NCBI RefSeq assembly: GCF_001905595.1
Contig: NZ_LIXI01000009.1
Location: 1-64,000, forward strand
DNA from: Streptomyces sp. CB00316
GTDB taxonomy: Bacteria > Actinomycetota > Actinomycetes > Streptomycetales > Streptomycetaceae
Direction: 5' to 3'
DNA length: 64,000 nucleotides
Below, in pieces: positions 8,157 to 20,078 of this stretch. How positions within the stretch are numbered: the stretch's first letter is position 1; every line of letters begins with the position of its first letter. The notes beneath the pieces are model-generated. The model was not told the DNA's origin and made no database searches. It was given only the letters and a program-made list of their open reading frames with translations. A program made the position numbers and the translations under genes.

Positions 8157-8783
8157 GTGAGAAGCAGCGGCGACGGTACGGCGGCGGGTGGGCCGTATCC
8201 GCAGCACGGCAGTGGAGCCGACCACGCCATCAGGCAGCCGGTTCAGCCGGCAGCGATGGCAGCGGGCGGCGTGGCAGCGGCGAGCGGTGCCGGCGACATC
8301 GGCTATCGCGGACCGACGGCGTGCGCGGCGGCGGGGATCACCTACCGCCAGCTGGACTACTGGGCGCGTACGGGGCTGGTCGAGCCGAGCGTGCGGCCGG
8401 CCTACGGGTCGGGGACCCAGCGACTCTACAGTTTCCGGGACGTGGTCCTCCTCAAGATCGTCAAGCGGTTCCTCGACACCGGGGTCGCTCTGCAGAACAT
8501 CCGCACCACGGTCCAGCACCTGCGGGCCCGGGGGTTCCAGGATCTTGAGCGCATGACGCTGATGAGCGACGGGGCGACGGTCTACGAGTGCTCATCCCCC
8601 GACGAGGTCGTCAGCCTCCTCCAGGGTGGTCAGGGCGTCTTCGGGATCGCCGTCGGCGTCGTCTGGCGGGATGTGGAAGCGGCGCTCTCCCAGCTCCACG
8701 GCGAGCGGGTCGACACCGGTGAGACCCTCATCGGCAACAACCCGGCCGACGAGCTGGCCCGGCGCCGCAACCGCGCCGGATGA
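8157..8783 (+). CDS. MerR family transcriptional regulator, ResR/McdR-like
   Basis: This 208-residue regulator has a MerR helix-turn-helix (GYRGPTACAAAGITYRQLDY, WARTGLVEPSVRPA) and the downstream segment LKIVKRFLDTGVALQNIRT, plus a C-terminal part with STVYECSSPDE-like and LLQGGQGVFGIAV motifs that I recognise from mycobacterial Rv1830 (ResR/McdR). The longer open frame begins at 8079, but GTG 8157 is preceded by GGAGG at 8147-8151 and was chosen. The family regulates cell-division and stress genes in mycobacteria; the targets here are unknown. Confidence 0.82.
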   Translation: MRSSGDGTAAGGPYPQHGSGADHAIRQPVQPAAMAAGGVAAASGAGDIGYRGPTACAAAGITYRQLDYWARTGLVEPSVRPAYGSGTQRLYSFRDVVLLKIVKRFLDTGVALQNIRTTVQHLRARGFQDLERMTLMSDGATVYECSSPDEVVSLLQGGQGVFGIAVGVVWRDVEAALSQLHGERVDTGETLIGNNPADELARRRNRAG

Positions 8784-8800
8784 GCGGCTGAGCGTACGGA

Positions 8801-8843
8801 ACGGGGCGGCCCGGCACTCCACGGAGTGCCGGGCCGCCCCGTT
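8801..8843. terminator. strong terminator hairpin
   Basis: An 18-bp GC-rich stem (GGGGCGGCCCGGCACTCC and its complement) with a minimal loop follows the ResR-like gene by 17 bases and precedes dinB. It flanks with ACGG and CCGT, so it can act in both directions. Confidence 0.85.
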
Positions 8844-8871
8844 GTCAGTGGCGTAGGGCAGCATCGACGGT

Positions 8872-10329
8872 GTGAGACCCGCGCCGACCATCCTTCACCT
8901 GGACATGGATGCCTTCTACGCCTCGGCGGAGCAGGCGGCCAAGCCCAGCCTGCGCGGGAAGGCGGTCGTGGTGGGCGGCCTCGGACCCCGTGGGGTCGTC
9001 GCCACCGCCTCGTACGAAGCACGGGTTCTGGGCGTCCACTCCGCGATGCCGACGGCCCAGGCCAGACGCCTCGCGCCGAACGCCGCCTATCTGGTGCCCC
9101 GCTTCTCGCTCTACCGATCGGTGAGCGAGCAGGTGATGGAGCTCCTGGGGCGGCTCTCACCGCTCGTGGAGCCGCTGAGTCTGGACGAGGCCTTCGTCGA
9201 CCTGGAGGCGGGCGGGGTCGCGGACGACACGGCGTCGGCCCGCAGGACGGGGGAGCGGCTGCGTACGGCCATCCGGGAGGTGACCGGGCTGAGCGGGTCG
9301 GTCGGCCTCGCCGGTTCGAAGATGCTCGCCAAGATCGCCTCCGAGCAGGCCAAGCCGGACGGCCTGGTGCTCATCGAGCCGGGCACCGAGCGCGAGCTGC
9401 TGGCCCCGCTGTCCGTACGGACGCTGCCCGGCGTCGGGCCCGCCACCGGGGACCACCTCCGGCGCGCCGGCATGACCACCGTCCACGACCTCGCGGAGGC
9501 CGGCGAGGCCGAGCTCGTCCGGCTGGTCGGCAAGGCCCACGGCCACGGCCTCTACCGGATGGCGCTCGGGCTCGACGACCGGCCGGTGGTCGCCGAGCGG
9601 GACGCCAAGTCCGTATCGGTCGAGGACACCTTCGATGTCGACCTGCACGACCGGGTGAGGGTGCGCGCCGAGGTGGAGCGGCTGGCCGTGCGGTGCGTGG
9701 AGCGGCTGCGCTCCGCCGACCGGTCGGGGCGCACGGTGGTGCTGAAGGTGCGCCGCTACGACTTCTCCACCCTGACCCGCTCCGAGACCCTCAGAGGCCC
9801 CACGGACGACCCCACGGTGGTCCGTGAGGCGGCCGCGAGGCTGCTGGAGGCAGTGGACACCACCGGTGGTGTACGGCTCCTGGGCGTGGGTGTCACGGGG
9901 CTCGCTGACTTCACGCAGGAGGATCTGTTCGCGCAGGCCGCGGACGCGCGGGAGCTGGCGGCGCGGGCGGAGACGCCTGAGAAGCCGGTCGCCGATGAGA
10001 GCGGGCGACCGGTGGACGAGGAACCCGCGCGGGATAGCGCGGAGCAGCTCGCCGCCCGGCGCTGGCCCGCCGGACACGACGTACGCCACACCGTGCACGG
10101 ACACGGCTGGGTGCAGGGGAGCGGGGTGGGCCGGGTGACGGTCCGGTTCGAGGAGCCCGGGGGGCCGGTCGGCCGGGTCGTCACGTTCCGCATCGACGAC
10201 CCGGAGCTCAGTCCGGCCGATCCGCTGCCGCTGGTCCGCGACCCGGTCGACTACTCCTCCTGGCCGGCCAGCCTGCCGAAGTCACGGTCAGGGCCGGTCT
10301 CCGCCGCCGGCGGGGAGTCCAGACCGTAG
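8872..10329 (+). CDS. dinB: DNA polymerase IV (Y family)
   Basis: This 485-residue error-prone polymerase copies damaged templates. The Y-family catalytic motifs are visible: HLDMDAFYASAEQ at about 9-21 with the metal-binding Asp, YEARVLGVHSAMP, and SLDEAFVD at about 103-110 with the DE pair. Helix-hairpin-helix residues (LPGVGPATGDHL) and the little-finger domain follow. The C-terminus carries an extra region with a second segment HTVHGHGWVQGSGVGRVTVRFEEPG often seen in actinobacterial DinB. It starts at GTG and its last 79 bases overlap, antisense, the end of the PRC-barrel gene. Confidence 0.92.
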   Translation: MRPAPTILHLDMDAFYASAEQAAKPSLRGKAVVVGGLGPRGVVATASYEARVLGVHSAMPTAQARRLAPNAAYLVPRFSLYRSVSEQVMELLGRLSPLVEPLSLDEAFVDLEAGGVADDTASARRTGERLRTAIREVTGLSGSVGLAGSKMLAKIASEQAKPDGLVLIEPGTERELLAPLSVRTLPGVGPATGDHLRRAGMTTVHDLAEAGEAELVRLVGKAHGHGLYRMALGLDDRPVVAERDAKSVSVEDTFDVDLHDRVRVRAEVERLAVRCVERLRSADRSGRTVVLKVRRYDFSTLTRSETLRGPTDDPTVVREAAARLLEAVDTTGGVRLLGVGVTGLADFTQEDLFAQAADARELAARAETPEKPVADESGRPVDEEPARDSAEQLAARRWPAGHDVRHTVHGHGWVQGSGVGRVTVRFEEPGGPVGRVVTFRIDDPELSPADPLPLVRDPVDYSSWPASLPKSRSGPVSAAGGESRP

Positions 10330-10622
10330 TGGCGGTAGAGCTGCAGCTCCTGCTCCGGGGAGAGGTGCCGCCCGACGCCGAAGTCCGGGGCGTCCTTGAT
10401 CAGCGCGCGGTCGAACGGGACCCGCAGCTCGTCCTCGACGAACTCGCTCGGCTCCAGCGGGACGAAGGCGTCCCTGCTGAACAGGCCGGTGCGGACGGCC
10501 GCCCACTCGGGCACGCCCGTCGCGTCGTCGAGATAGACCTCATCCACCGTTCCGATCTTGGCGCCCTTGTGATCGAAGGCCTTGCGGCCGATCAGGCGGC
10601 GCGGATCGATGTCGGTCTGCAC
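10251..10622 (-). CDS. PRC-barrel domain protein
   Basis: This 123-residue protein begins with a PRC barrel (DPRRLIGRKAFDHKGAKIGTVDEVYLDD) followed by an acidic C-terminal half with SPEQELQLYRHYGL. PRC barrels occur in photosynthetic reaction centre H subunits and RimM and often bind RNA or proteins; no exact function is known for this form. The GTG at 10622 has GGGAGG just upstream and removes a poor 36-residue extension. The 3' end overlaps dinB tail to tail. Confidence 0.82.
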   Translation of the reverse strand: MQTDIDPRRLIGRKAFDHKGAKIGTVDEVYLDDATGVPEWAAVRTGLFSRDAFVPLEPSEFVEDELRVPFDRALIKDAPDFGVGRHLSPEQELQLYRHYGLDSPPAAETGPDRDFGRLAGQEE

Positions 10623-10782
10623 GGTGCCTCCCACTGGTCGCTCCGGCTCAAGGGGGCCCCTCGTCACCGCAAGGTGATCCCCTCTCGCTCCACCAGCACC
10701 AGACAAGTGCAGATCCGTGGCGTCGGCCACTCGAGGACTCCACGGGGATGGCCGCTGGTAGGCTGGCAGGTGGCTGCTGACC

Positions 10783-11004
10783 CCGTGCGGGAGAGTCCTC
10801 CGGTGCAGAATCCGGGGGGCGCCGAAGGAGCAAATCCTCCCCGGAATCTCTCAGGCCCCCGTACCGCACGGACGAGGTCACTCTGGAAAGCAGGGCGGGT
10901 TCGTGCGGGCACATGCCGGGACGGACTCGACCCTCACCGACGGTGAAAGTCGGCACGTCCCCGGGCGGGCCGGTGAAGCTCTCAGGTTGAGATGACAGAG
11001 GGGG
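10783..11004 (+). promoter_or_regulatory. tandem glycine riboswitch
   Basis: Two glycine aptamers lie in the gcvP leader. The first shows GCGGGAGAGTCC, the core GGCGCCGAAGGAGCAA and CTCTCAGG. The second shows ACTCTGGAAAGCAGG, CCGACGGTGAAAGTCGG and GCTCTCAGG. The arrangement is the classic cooperative tandem element that turns on glycine cleavage genes when glycine binds. It ends about 65 bases before the gcvP start. Confidence 0.92.
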
Positions 11005-11069
11005 AGGCCGTTCGGGCACCCGCGCCGTGGTGCCCCTCGCAGGTCGTGACAGACCAGGAGGCCTCCACC

Positions 11070-13955
<2,886 letters not shown>

Positions 13956-13984
13956 CGCGCAGGGGCTCACGCCTGACATGCGTC

Positions 13985-14018
13985 GGGGCCGGTGCGGGGA
14001 TCTCCCCGGGCCGGCCCC
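13985..14018 (+). terminator. terminator of gcvP
   Basis: A long hairpin (GGGGCCGG, inner GGGGA/TCCCC, CCGGCCCC) begins 29 bases after the gcvP stop and is followed by TTCT. It also faces the convergent small gene ending at 14050. Confidence 0.8.
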
Positions 14019-14049
14019 TTCTCCGTACAGCTTCTTTCTCTGTCCGCCC

Positions 14050-14256
14050 TCAGGCGGCCTTCACCACGCGGCCCGCCGCCGACGGCCGGTGCGGGGCGAT
14101 GATCTGCCCGTCCGGCAACAGCTCGCCGGTGTCCTCGAAGAGCAGGACACCGTTGCACAGGAGGCTCCAGCCCTGTTCCGGGTGGTGTGCCGTCAGGCGG
14201 GCCGCCTCCCTGTCGGGGGAGTCGGCGGTGGGGCAGGGTGGTTGGTGCTGGCACAT
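14050..14256 (-). CDS. small conserved Streptomyces protein (DUF5999-like)
   Basis: This is a 68-residue protein starting MCQHQPPCP, with WSLLCNGVLLFEDTGELLPDG in the middle. It resembles the DUF5999 family, small proteins common in Streptomyces with a conserved Cys-His pair at the N-terminus. The ATG at 14256 was chosen because family members start at MCQHQ; the preceding GAAAGAA is a fair ribosome site. No function is known. Confidence 0.78.
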   Translation of the reverse strand: MCQHQPPCPTADSPDREAARLTAHHPEQGWSLLCNGVLLFEDTGELLPDGQIIAPHRPSAAGRVVKAA

Positions 14257-14579
14257 GGATGGGTTCTTTCGCTGCGTCGAGTCGAGTGTCCTGCGGCTGG
14301 ATGAGAGGTTCATGGCCGCCCCCGTATCAGTCGGTCCGGTCCCAGTGTTGCCCTACGGGGGTGATTCCGCAGGGATTTCGCTGCAGCTCCCGTACTCCTC
14401 TCATGACGCATCACCCGCGCGGACGGTTCACCGCAACCGCACTGTCCCTTCGGGTGGTTCGGGATGGCCGGGACGGGCTAGTCCGAGTGGGTAGGACGGA
14501 GCCCCCGTGATGACCCGTTCCACCACAGCGCGTTCGGGTCACCACGGGGGCCGGTCGCCCGTCGCCCCTCGCCCGCCGG
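14257..14579. other. intergenic region with a long bidirectional hairpin
   Basis: No gene is supported here. At 14501-14551 a hairpin pairs GCCCCCGTG plus TGACCCG with CGGGTCA plus CACGGGGGC; it lies just past the end of the minus-strand gene at 14580 and is its likely terminator. The rest presumably carries the promoter of the small gene at 14256. Confidence 0.6.
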
Positions 14580-15173
14580 TCAGGCGGAGCTGAGCAGCGG
14601 GCCGGGCGCCACCCGCAGGGTCATGACGGGCAGCAGATCGGCGACCCGGTGCGGCCGGTGCGCGGCGATGCCCGGCGGGGCCGGCGCCAGGGGCACCAGG
14701 ACGTCGGCCGGGGCGAGCACACCGCCGGAGGCGTCGGCGGCACCGTCGTCGGGGTTGTCGCGCAGCCAGAGGGTGAGCATGTACAGCTCGGGGATGGAGA
14801 GAAGTCTGGCCTGGTACGCCGTGGGCGAGGCCTCCGCCTGGCGGACCGCGAGCTCCGTCGAGGCGAGGTAGGGGCCCTCGAAGAAGTGCGAGAAGCTCCA
14901 GCCGTCCGGCGTGAGCATGGTGTCCGCGGCGGCGATCGCCCGGCCTTCGCTCCGGATCAGGAAGCGCCAGGCCGCGAGGCGGGTTCGGGGTGCGGTCCTG
15001 GTTGTGGTGATCCGGTCCAGGACGTGCACGGGAAGCGGCAGTTCGGGGCTGAGCGGTCCCTGGACGTACCGGAGGGCGGAGGTACGCGCCTCGCGGACCG
15101 CGGTGGGAGAACCGAGGGCGGCGAGAACGCTGCGCAGGGCGGGCGCGGGAGCCGAGGGGACATGCAGCGGCAT
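14580..15173 (-). CDS. hypothetical protein
   Basis: This 197-residue protein is not assigned to a family. It starts MPLHVPSAPAP, has a central SEGRAIAAADTMLTPDGWSFSHFFEGPYLAST segment broken over residues about 75-105 and a mixed hydrophobic C-terminus ending LLSSA. It has no clear signal peptide or membrane helix. The ATG at 15173 has GAGGCGA eleven bases upstream and was preferred to the frame opening at 15278. Codon use fits real coding sequence. Confidence 0.65.
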   Translation of the reverse strand: MPLHVPSAPAPALRSVLAALGSPTAVREARTSALRYVQGPLSPELPLPVHVLDRITTTRTAPRTRLAAWRFLIRSEGRAIAAADTMLTPDGWSFSHFFEGPYLASTELAVRQAEASPTAYQARLLSIPELYMLTLWLRDNPDDGAADASGGVLAPADVLVPLAPAPPGIAAHRPHRVADLLPVMTLRVAPGPLLSSA

Positions 15174-15657
15174 GGTGGGTCGCCTCTCACTTGGAGACAC
15201 GGTGATGCGTGGGCGGGTGCAGACGGCGCTGTCGGCGTGCGGGGCCAGAGGAGGCCGATGACGGGCCGGTTGCGTCAACTCTCTGCCTCGTCAGGCGGAG
15301 TTTATACGACAGGTGTTCACTCAGTGTTTCCGCTAGCTGCCGGGGATATTTCGCGCAAGGCGACATCCGGACTTGAAAATGCGGTTTTCCTGGTGATTTG
15401 ATCGACCGTTTTCGGCTCCGGCCTGCGCCTCTTTCGGCGGAGCGGTAGGCCGAAACTCGTCGGTGTTTCCACCACGCACTCTCCGGATGAAAATGCCGCT
15501 CGCCGGGTGCCCCGGGAATGTGCCCCCGGTCTCCGTCAACCAGCCTAGCGCGTTTCCGGGTGGCTGTGGGGCGTTACGGATCACTCCCACTGGGCATTAT
15601 CGATCGTGATGCGCGCGGCCCGGTCAGCGGGCCGACCACTGGAGGAGGGACCCCTCG
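15174..15657. other. intergenic region between divergent genes
   Basis: About 480 bp separate the two divergent genes. It is AT-richer than its surroundings (for example near 15299-15350) and contains a distant inverted repeat TTTCGGC (15408) with GCCGAAA (15449). It must hold promoters for both genes; no gene is supported. Confidence 0.5.
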
Positions 15658-17163
15658 ATGGGGGAGAAGGTCGTGGCGGGAGCCGTTGACCTGTCCGATC
15701 GGCAGGCTTACCGGACGAAACTGAACCAGTGCCTGGAGGGGCTGGGCAGACTGCTGGCGGAGCGGAGGTTCGACCGTCCCCGAAACCTGATGGGGCTGGA
15801 GATAGAGTTGAATCTCGCAGGCTCCGACGGCATGCCCCGGATGATGAATCAGGAAGTGCTCCAGCGCATCGCGAGCCGGGATTTCCAGACGGAACTCGGG
15901 ATGTTCAATCTGGAAGTAAATATCGTTCCGCACCGGCTTGGCGGCCGCGTATTCGATCAGCTCTCGGAGGAGTTGCGGACCGGTCTCGCCTACGCCCACC
16001 GCAAGGCCGGCGAGGTGGACGCGGGGATCGTCATGATCGGAATCCTGCCCACACTCGGCGAGCACGACGTGGTCTCGGCGAATCTTTCGGACGTGGACCG
16101 CTACACCCTGCTCAACGACCAAATGGCGGCGGCCCGGGGGGAGGATTTCGCCCTCGATATCGAAGGCGTCGAGCACCTGGTCTGCTCCTCGCCCTCGATC
16201 GCCCCCGAATCGGCCTGCACCTCGGTCCAGTTGCACCTCCAGGTGACCCCCGCGCGTTTCGCGGACGTGTGGAACGCGGCCCAGGCGATCGCCTCCGTCC
16301 AGATCGCGCTGGGCGCCAACGCCCCGTTCCTCTTCGGCAAGGAGCTCTGGCGGGAGTCGCGGCCCCCGCTGTTCCAGCAGGCCACCGACGTACGGCCGCC
16401 GGAGCTGGCGAACCAGGGGGTGCGGCCCAGGACCTGGTTCGGGGAGCGGTGGATCACCTCCGCCTACGAGCTCTTCGAGGAGAACCTGCGCTACTTCCCG
16501 CCGCTGCTGCCGATCTGCGACGACGAGGAGCCGCTGCGGGTCCTCGACGAGGGCGGGGTGCCGGAGCTGGCCGAGCTGGTCCTGCACAACGGGACGGTCT
16601 ACCGCTGGAACCGCCCGGTGTACGGGATGGCCGACGGCGTCCCGCACCTGCGGGTGGAGAACCGGGTCCTGCCGGCCGGGCCGACCGTCACGGACGTGAT
16701 CGCCAACGCCGCGTTCTACTACGGGCTCGTCCGGGCACTCGCCGAGGAGTCCCGGCCGGTGTGGAGCCAGCTGCCGTTCGAGGCCGCTGCCGAGAACTTC
16801 ACCGAGGCCTGCCGCCACGGCATCGACGCCGAACTGCTCTGGCCGCGCCCCGGCCGCGCCGGCGGGCTGGCCAAGATCCCCGCCGTACAGCTCGTACGGG
16901 AGGAACTGCTCCCGCTTGCCGCGGCCGGGCTGGACGCCTGGCACATCGAGCCCGTCGACCGGGACCGCTACCTCGGGGTCATCGAGGAGCGCTGCAAGCG
17001 GCGGGTCAACGGGGCCTCCTGGCAGGTCGCCACCTACCGCCGGGCGTTGGCGGCCGGGCTCGGCCGGGAGGCGGCGCTGGCGGCGACCACCCGGCGCTAC
17101 GCCGAGCTGATGCACGCCGGGGAGCCGGTCCACACCTGGCCGGTGGGGTTCCCGGCACCCTGA
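15658..17163 (+). CDS. glutamate-cysteine ligase family 2 (GCS2)-like protein
   Basis: This 501-residue protein resembles the GCS2/YbdK-type carboxylate-amine ligases that form a gamma-glutamyl amide bond using ATP. Recognisable parts are the N-terminal MGLEIELNLAG (ATP/metal-binding Glu residues), FNLEVNIVPHRLGG, and SVQLHLQVTP. The substrate is not evident; the actinobacterial mycothiol and ergothioneine pathways use related enzymes, but no pathway neighbour is present. ATG 15658 has a strong ribosome site (GGAGGAGGGA). It stands alone, with its own promoter region upstream. Confidence 0.78.
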   Translation: MGEKVVAGAVDLSDRQAYRTKLNQCLEGLGRLLAERRFDRPRNLMGLEIELNLAGSDGMPRMMNQEVLQRIASRDFQTELGMFNLEVNIVPHRLGGRVFDQLSEELRTGLAYAHRKAGEVDAGIVMIGILPTLGEHDVVSANLSDVDRYTLLNDQMAAARGEDFALDIEGVEHLVCSSPSIAPESACTSVQLHLQVTPARFADVWNAAQAIASVQIALGANAPFLFGKELWRESRPPLFQQATDVRPPELANQGVRPRTWFGERWITSAYELFEENLRYFPPLLPICDDEEPLRVLDEGGVPELAELVLHNGTVYRWNRPVYGMADGVPHLRVENRVLPAGPTVTDVIANAAFYYGLVRALAEESRPVWSQLPFEAAAENFTEACRHGIDAELLWPRPGRAGGLAKIPAVQLVREELLPLAAAGLDAWHIEPVDRDRYLGVIEERCKRRVNGASWQVATYRRALAAGLGREAALAATTRRYAELMHAGEPVHTWPVGFPAP

Positions 17164-17189
17164 GGGACGCCCGTACGGCGGCGTGCTTC

Positions 17190-17215
17190 CGTGCGGCGGC
17201 AGACCCTTCCGCACG
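17190..17215. terminator. hairpin between convergent genes
   Basis: CGTGCGG pairs with CCGCACG around a 12-base loop, 27 bases after the GCS2-like gene and 37 bases before the end of the minus-strand vWA gene. It may end transcription from both sides. Confidence 0.5.
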
Positions 17216-17251
17216 CGGGCGGGGGCGGCGGTTCCGGTCGCAGCGCCGTCT

Positions 17252-19042
17252 TCACTCCTGGGCGGCGCGTCCGTTCTGCCCAGCCGTCATGATGGCCTGG
17301 AGGATGACGGCCTGGATCTCCGCCGGGTCGCTCACCTCGTACCCGTCGCCCCCGGTGATCCGCGCGATCTCGGCCACCTCCTCGCGGTCGGCGTCCGGGC
17401 CCACCGCGATGGCGATGACCGGAACGGGACGCTCGGGGTCGGCGAGCTCCTTGAGCTCGGCGATCAGCGCACTCCGGGAGATGCCGTCCTCGTCCTGGTT
17501 GGACCCGTCGGTGAGGATCACCAGGGCGTTGAACTTGCCCTTCACATACGTCGACCGGGCCTCCTTGTACGAGGCCAGCGTGGTGTCGTACAGCCCGGTC
17601 GCCCCGCCCGGCACGGGTTGCAGCCCAGCGAACGCCGCCGAGAGCTTCTCCCGGTGGGTGGAGCCGCCCTGGGCCGGGTCGCCCAGCCGGCGGGTCGGCA
17701 CGAGTTCGCGGTAGTCCTTCTCACCGTCCAGCGTGGTGGCGAACTCCCACAGGCCGATCTCGTCGTTGGGGGTGAACTGGGTGAGCGCCTGGATCAGCGA
17801 TCCCTTGGTGACGTCCATCCGGGACTGGCCGCGTCCCGGCACGAGGGTTGCCATGGAACCCGAGGCGTCTACCACCGTGGTCAGCCGGGCGCTCTGGACG
17901 GTGATCGTCCACATCCCCAGCATCTCCTGGAGCTCCTTCGCCGACGGTGTCTCGGCCGCCGACGTGGCGTACGGCTGCGGCGACCTGCCGCCCGCCGACG
18001 TGACGACGGCGTCCTCGGCCGCTCCGTCGGCGGGGCGGAACCCGTACCGGGCGAAGACGGCTCGCGAGCTCCTGTCGTTGAGCAGGGTCATGAAGCGCAG
18101 GGCCGCCCGGGACTGGGCGAGGGTCAGCTTCTCCTCGTCGACCAGCGTGTAGGGGTAGTCGAGCAGCGGAGTGCCGTCCTGTGGGTAGAAGAGGTTCAGC
18201 CTGCCGCTGCCCGTCGCCTCCGCGTTGTGCGTGAACGCGGCCTGCTCGGATATGAGGACCGCCTGGTTACGTCTCGGATTGCCCTCCTCGGCGCCGGAGC
18301 CGCTCCGCGCCAGGGTCTCCAGCACCTGCGCGTCGCTGTCCGACATCCGCTCGGCCAGCACCTTCGCGGTCTCCGCGACCCTGGTGTCGCTGTCCCCGCC
18401 CTGCTGTGCGGACGAGTCGCCGATGCTGGTGAGGGCCAGCAGACCGGTGGCGCTACGCGCCGGATCGGCCGCGCCGAGGCGGACCTTGTCCGACTGGAGG
18501 GCGGTGCCGACCAGTTCGGCCCAGGAGTACGTCTTTTTCGGCCAGTCCAGCCGCTTCGACGCCGATGGCACCATGGCGAGCGTCACCGGTGAGGAGGCCA
18601 CCGAGTCCGAGGGGGAGATGGGGGTGCCCGTGCCGAGCCCCTCGGCCCGGTCCAGCCAGAGGTCGGAGTCGGGCAGCCAGACCTGGAAGTCCGGGGTCTC
18701 GCCGCCGCCCGCGAGCGCGTCGGCCACCTTGTAGGAGTCGCGGGCCACCACCTCCACGTCGAGGCAGTGGCCGTCGGATCTCACCTCGTCCGCGAGGGCC
18801 TGCTCGGCGATGTCCCGGACCGCCGGCGCGATGTCCGGGGAGGCGGCCAGGGACAGGTGCACGGCGGAGTCCTCGCAGGACTCGGAGAACGACAGCAGGC
18901 CGCCCTTGACCGCCACCCCTGTTCCCGTCGCCACCGCGAGGACGAGCAGCGTGGCGATGGCGATGGTGCGGCGCCTGCGCCGGGGGGACGCGTCCCCGCG
19001 TTCCTCCGGCGCGTCGGCGTCGGGCAAGCTGTGACGTCCCAT
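17252..19042 (-). CDS. membrane-anchored solute-binding plus von Willebrand factor A domain protein
   Basis: This 596-residue protein has an arginine-rich cytoplasmic start, one membrane helix (about 22-42, TIAIATLLVLAVATGTGVAV), an extracellular periplasmic-binding-like domain (about 55-360) and a C-terminal vWA domain (about 390-590) whose metal site DASGSM (DxSxS) is intact. The pairing of these domains is common in Streptomyces but the ligand is unknown. The ATG at 19042 follows AGGGGG and was chosen over an upstream in-frame start at 19105. It is transcribed divergently from the CPBP protease gene. Confidence 0.83.
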   Translation of the reverse strand: MGRHSLPDADAPEERGDASPRRRRRTIAIATLLVLAVATGTGVAVKGGLLSFSESCEDSAVHLSLAASPDIAPAVRDIAEQALADEVRSDGHCLDVEVVARDSYKVADALAGGGETPDFQVWLPDSDLWLDRAEGLGTGTPISPSDSVASSPVTLAMVPSASKRLDWPKKTYSWAELVGTALQSDKVRLGAADPARSATGLLALTSIGDSSAQQGGDSDTRVAETAKVLAERMSDSDAQVLETLARSGSGAEEGNPRRNQAVLISEQAAFTHNAEATGSGRLNLFYPQDGTPLLDYPYTLVDEEKLTLAQSRAALRFMTLLNDRSSRAVFARYGFRPADGAAEDAVVTSAGGRSPQPYATSAAETPSAKELQEMLGMWTITVQSARLTTVVDASGSMATLVPGRGQSRMDVTKGSLIQALTQFTPNDEIGLWEFATTLDGEKDYRELVPTRRLGDPAQGGSTHREKLSAAFAGLQPVPGGATGLYDTTLASYKEARSTYVKGKFNALVILTDGSNQDEDGISRSALIAELKELADPERPVPVIAIAVGPDADREEVAEIARITGGDGYEVSDPAEIQAVILQAIMTAGQNGRAAQE

Positions 19043-19222
19043 GTCGGTGGTGCCCCCTGAAGACGAACGATGAACGGTGAACAAGGAAAAGGGGGACCTC
19101 ACCACCGGCGATGGTGGTCGTCCCCCGGCCTGTCGCGCATGATCTTCGTACCTGCATTCGAGACCCTAGCGGGACGGCGGGCGGGATGAGACGCGATTGC
19201 AGAACAAAAGGCAGGTGGAGCG

Positions 19223-20017
19223 GTGAAGGTGGGGCGCGTGGCTGATTCCTATCCTCAAGAGGGCGTATCACGAGGGATCTTGCGGTCGGAGACGATCCTG
19301 GTCCTGGCGCTCTCCCTGGGCGCGAGTGCGGTCTCCGCGCTCATCAGTTTTGTCGGATCGCTGACGAAACCGGGGGGTTTGAAGGATCAGGCGGCGACGC
19401 TCAACGGTTCGTACGCCCCGGGCCGTCCATGGCTGGATCTGGCGTGGCAAATGTTCGGAATCGCAACGGCCCTGGTGCCGGTGGCCCTGGTGGCGCACTT
19501 GCTCATCAGGGAGGGGGCGAACCTGCGGGCCATCGGATTCGACCGCACGAGGCCGTGGTTCGACCTCGGTCGCGGGACGCTCGTCGCGGCGGGCATCGGC
19601 AGCACCGGGCTCGCCTTCTACCTGGTCGCCAGGGCGAGTGGCTTCAACCTCACCGTCGTACCGGAGTCGCTGCCCGACGTCTGGTGGAAGTTCCCCGTAC
19701 TGATCCTCTCCGCGGCGCAGAACTCCGTGGTCGAGGAGGTCATCGTCGTCGCCTACCTGCTGCGCAGGCTGGACCAGCTGGGCTGGTCACCGATGGCGTC
19801 GCTGGTGGCCAGCTCCGTGTTGCGTGGCTCGTACCACCTGTACCAGGGCATCGGGGGCTTCATCGGCAACATGGTGATGGGCGTCGTCTTCGTTCTGCTC
19901 TACCGGCGTTGGGGGCGGGTGGGGCCGCTGGTCGTCGCCCATACGCTGCTCGATATCGGGGCGTTCGTCGGGTACGCGCTGCTCGCGGGGAAGGTGGACT
20001 GGCTGCCGACGCCGTGA
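19223..20017 (+). CDS. CPBP family intramembrane metalloprotease
   Basis: This 264-residue integral membrane protein has about six to eight helices. The CPBP (Abi) motif 1 appears as SVVEEVIVVAYLLRRL with the Glu pair at about 171-172, and motif 2 as RGSYHLYQG with the metal-binding His at about 205. Members process prenylated or membrane proteins or give self-immunity to bacteriocins; the substrate here is unknown. GTG 19223 follows AGGTGGAG. Confidence 0.85.
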   Translation: MKVGRVADSYPQEGVSRGILRSETILVLALSLGASAVSALISFVGSLTKPGGLKDQAATLNGSYAPGRPWLDLAWQMFGIATALVPVALVAHLLIREGANLRAIGFDRTRPWFDLGRGTLVAAGIGSTGLAFYLVARASGFNLTVVPESLPDVWWKFPVLILSAAQNSVVEEVIVVAYLLRRLDQLGWSPMASLVASSVLRGSYHLYQGIGGFIGNMVMGVVFVLLYRRWGRVGPLVVAHTLLDIGAFVGYALLAGKVDWLPTP

Positions 20018-20026
20018 GAGGGGGAA

Positions 20027-20056
20027 GGGCGGCGCGCAGGGCCCTGTACGCCGCCC
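20027..20056. terminator. bidirectional terminator
   Basis: GGGCGGCG pairs with CGCCGCCC and an inner CAGGG pairs with CCCTG. It lies between the convergent CPBP and PhzF genes. Confidence 0.75.
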
Positions 20057-20078
20057 CGCCGCTCCGGAAGGCCGTGGT

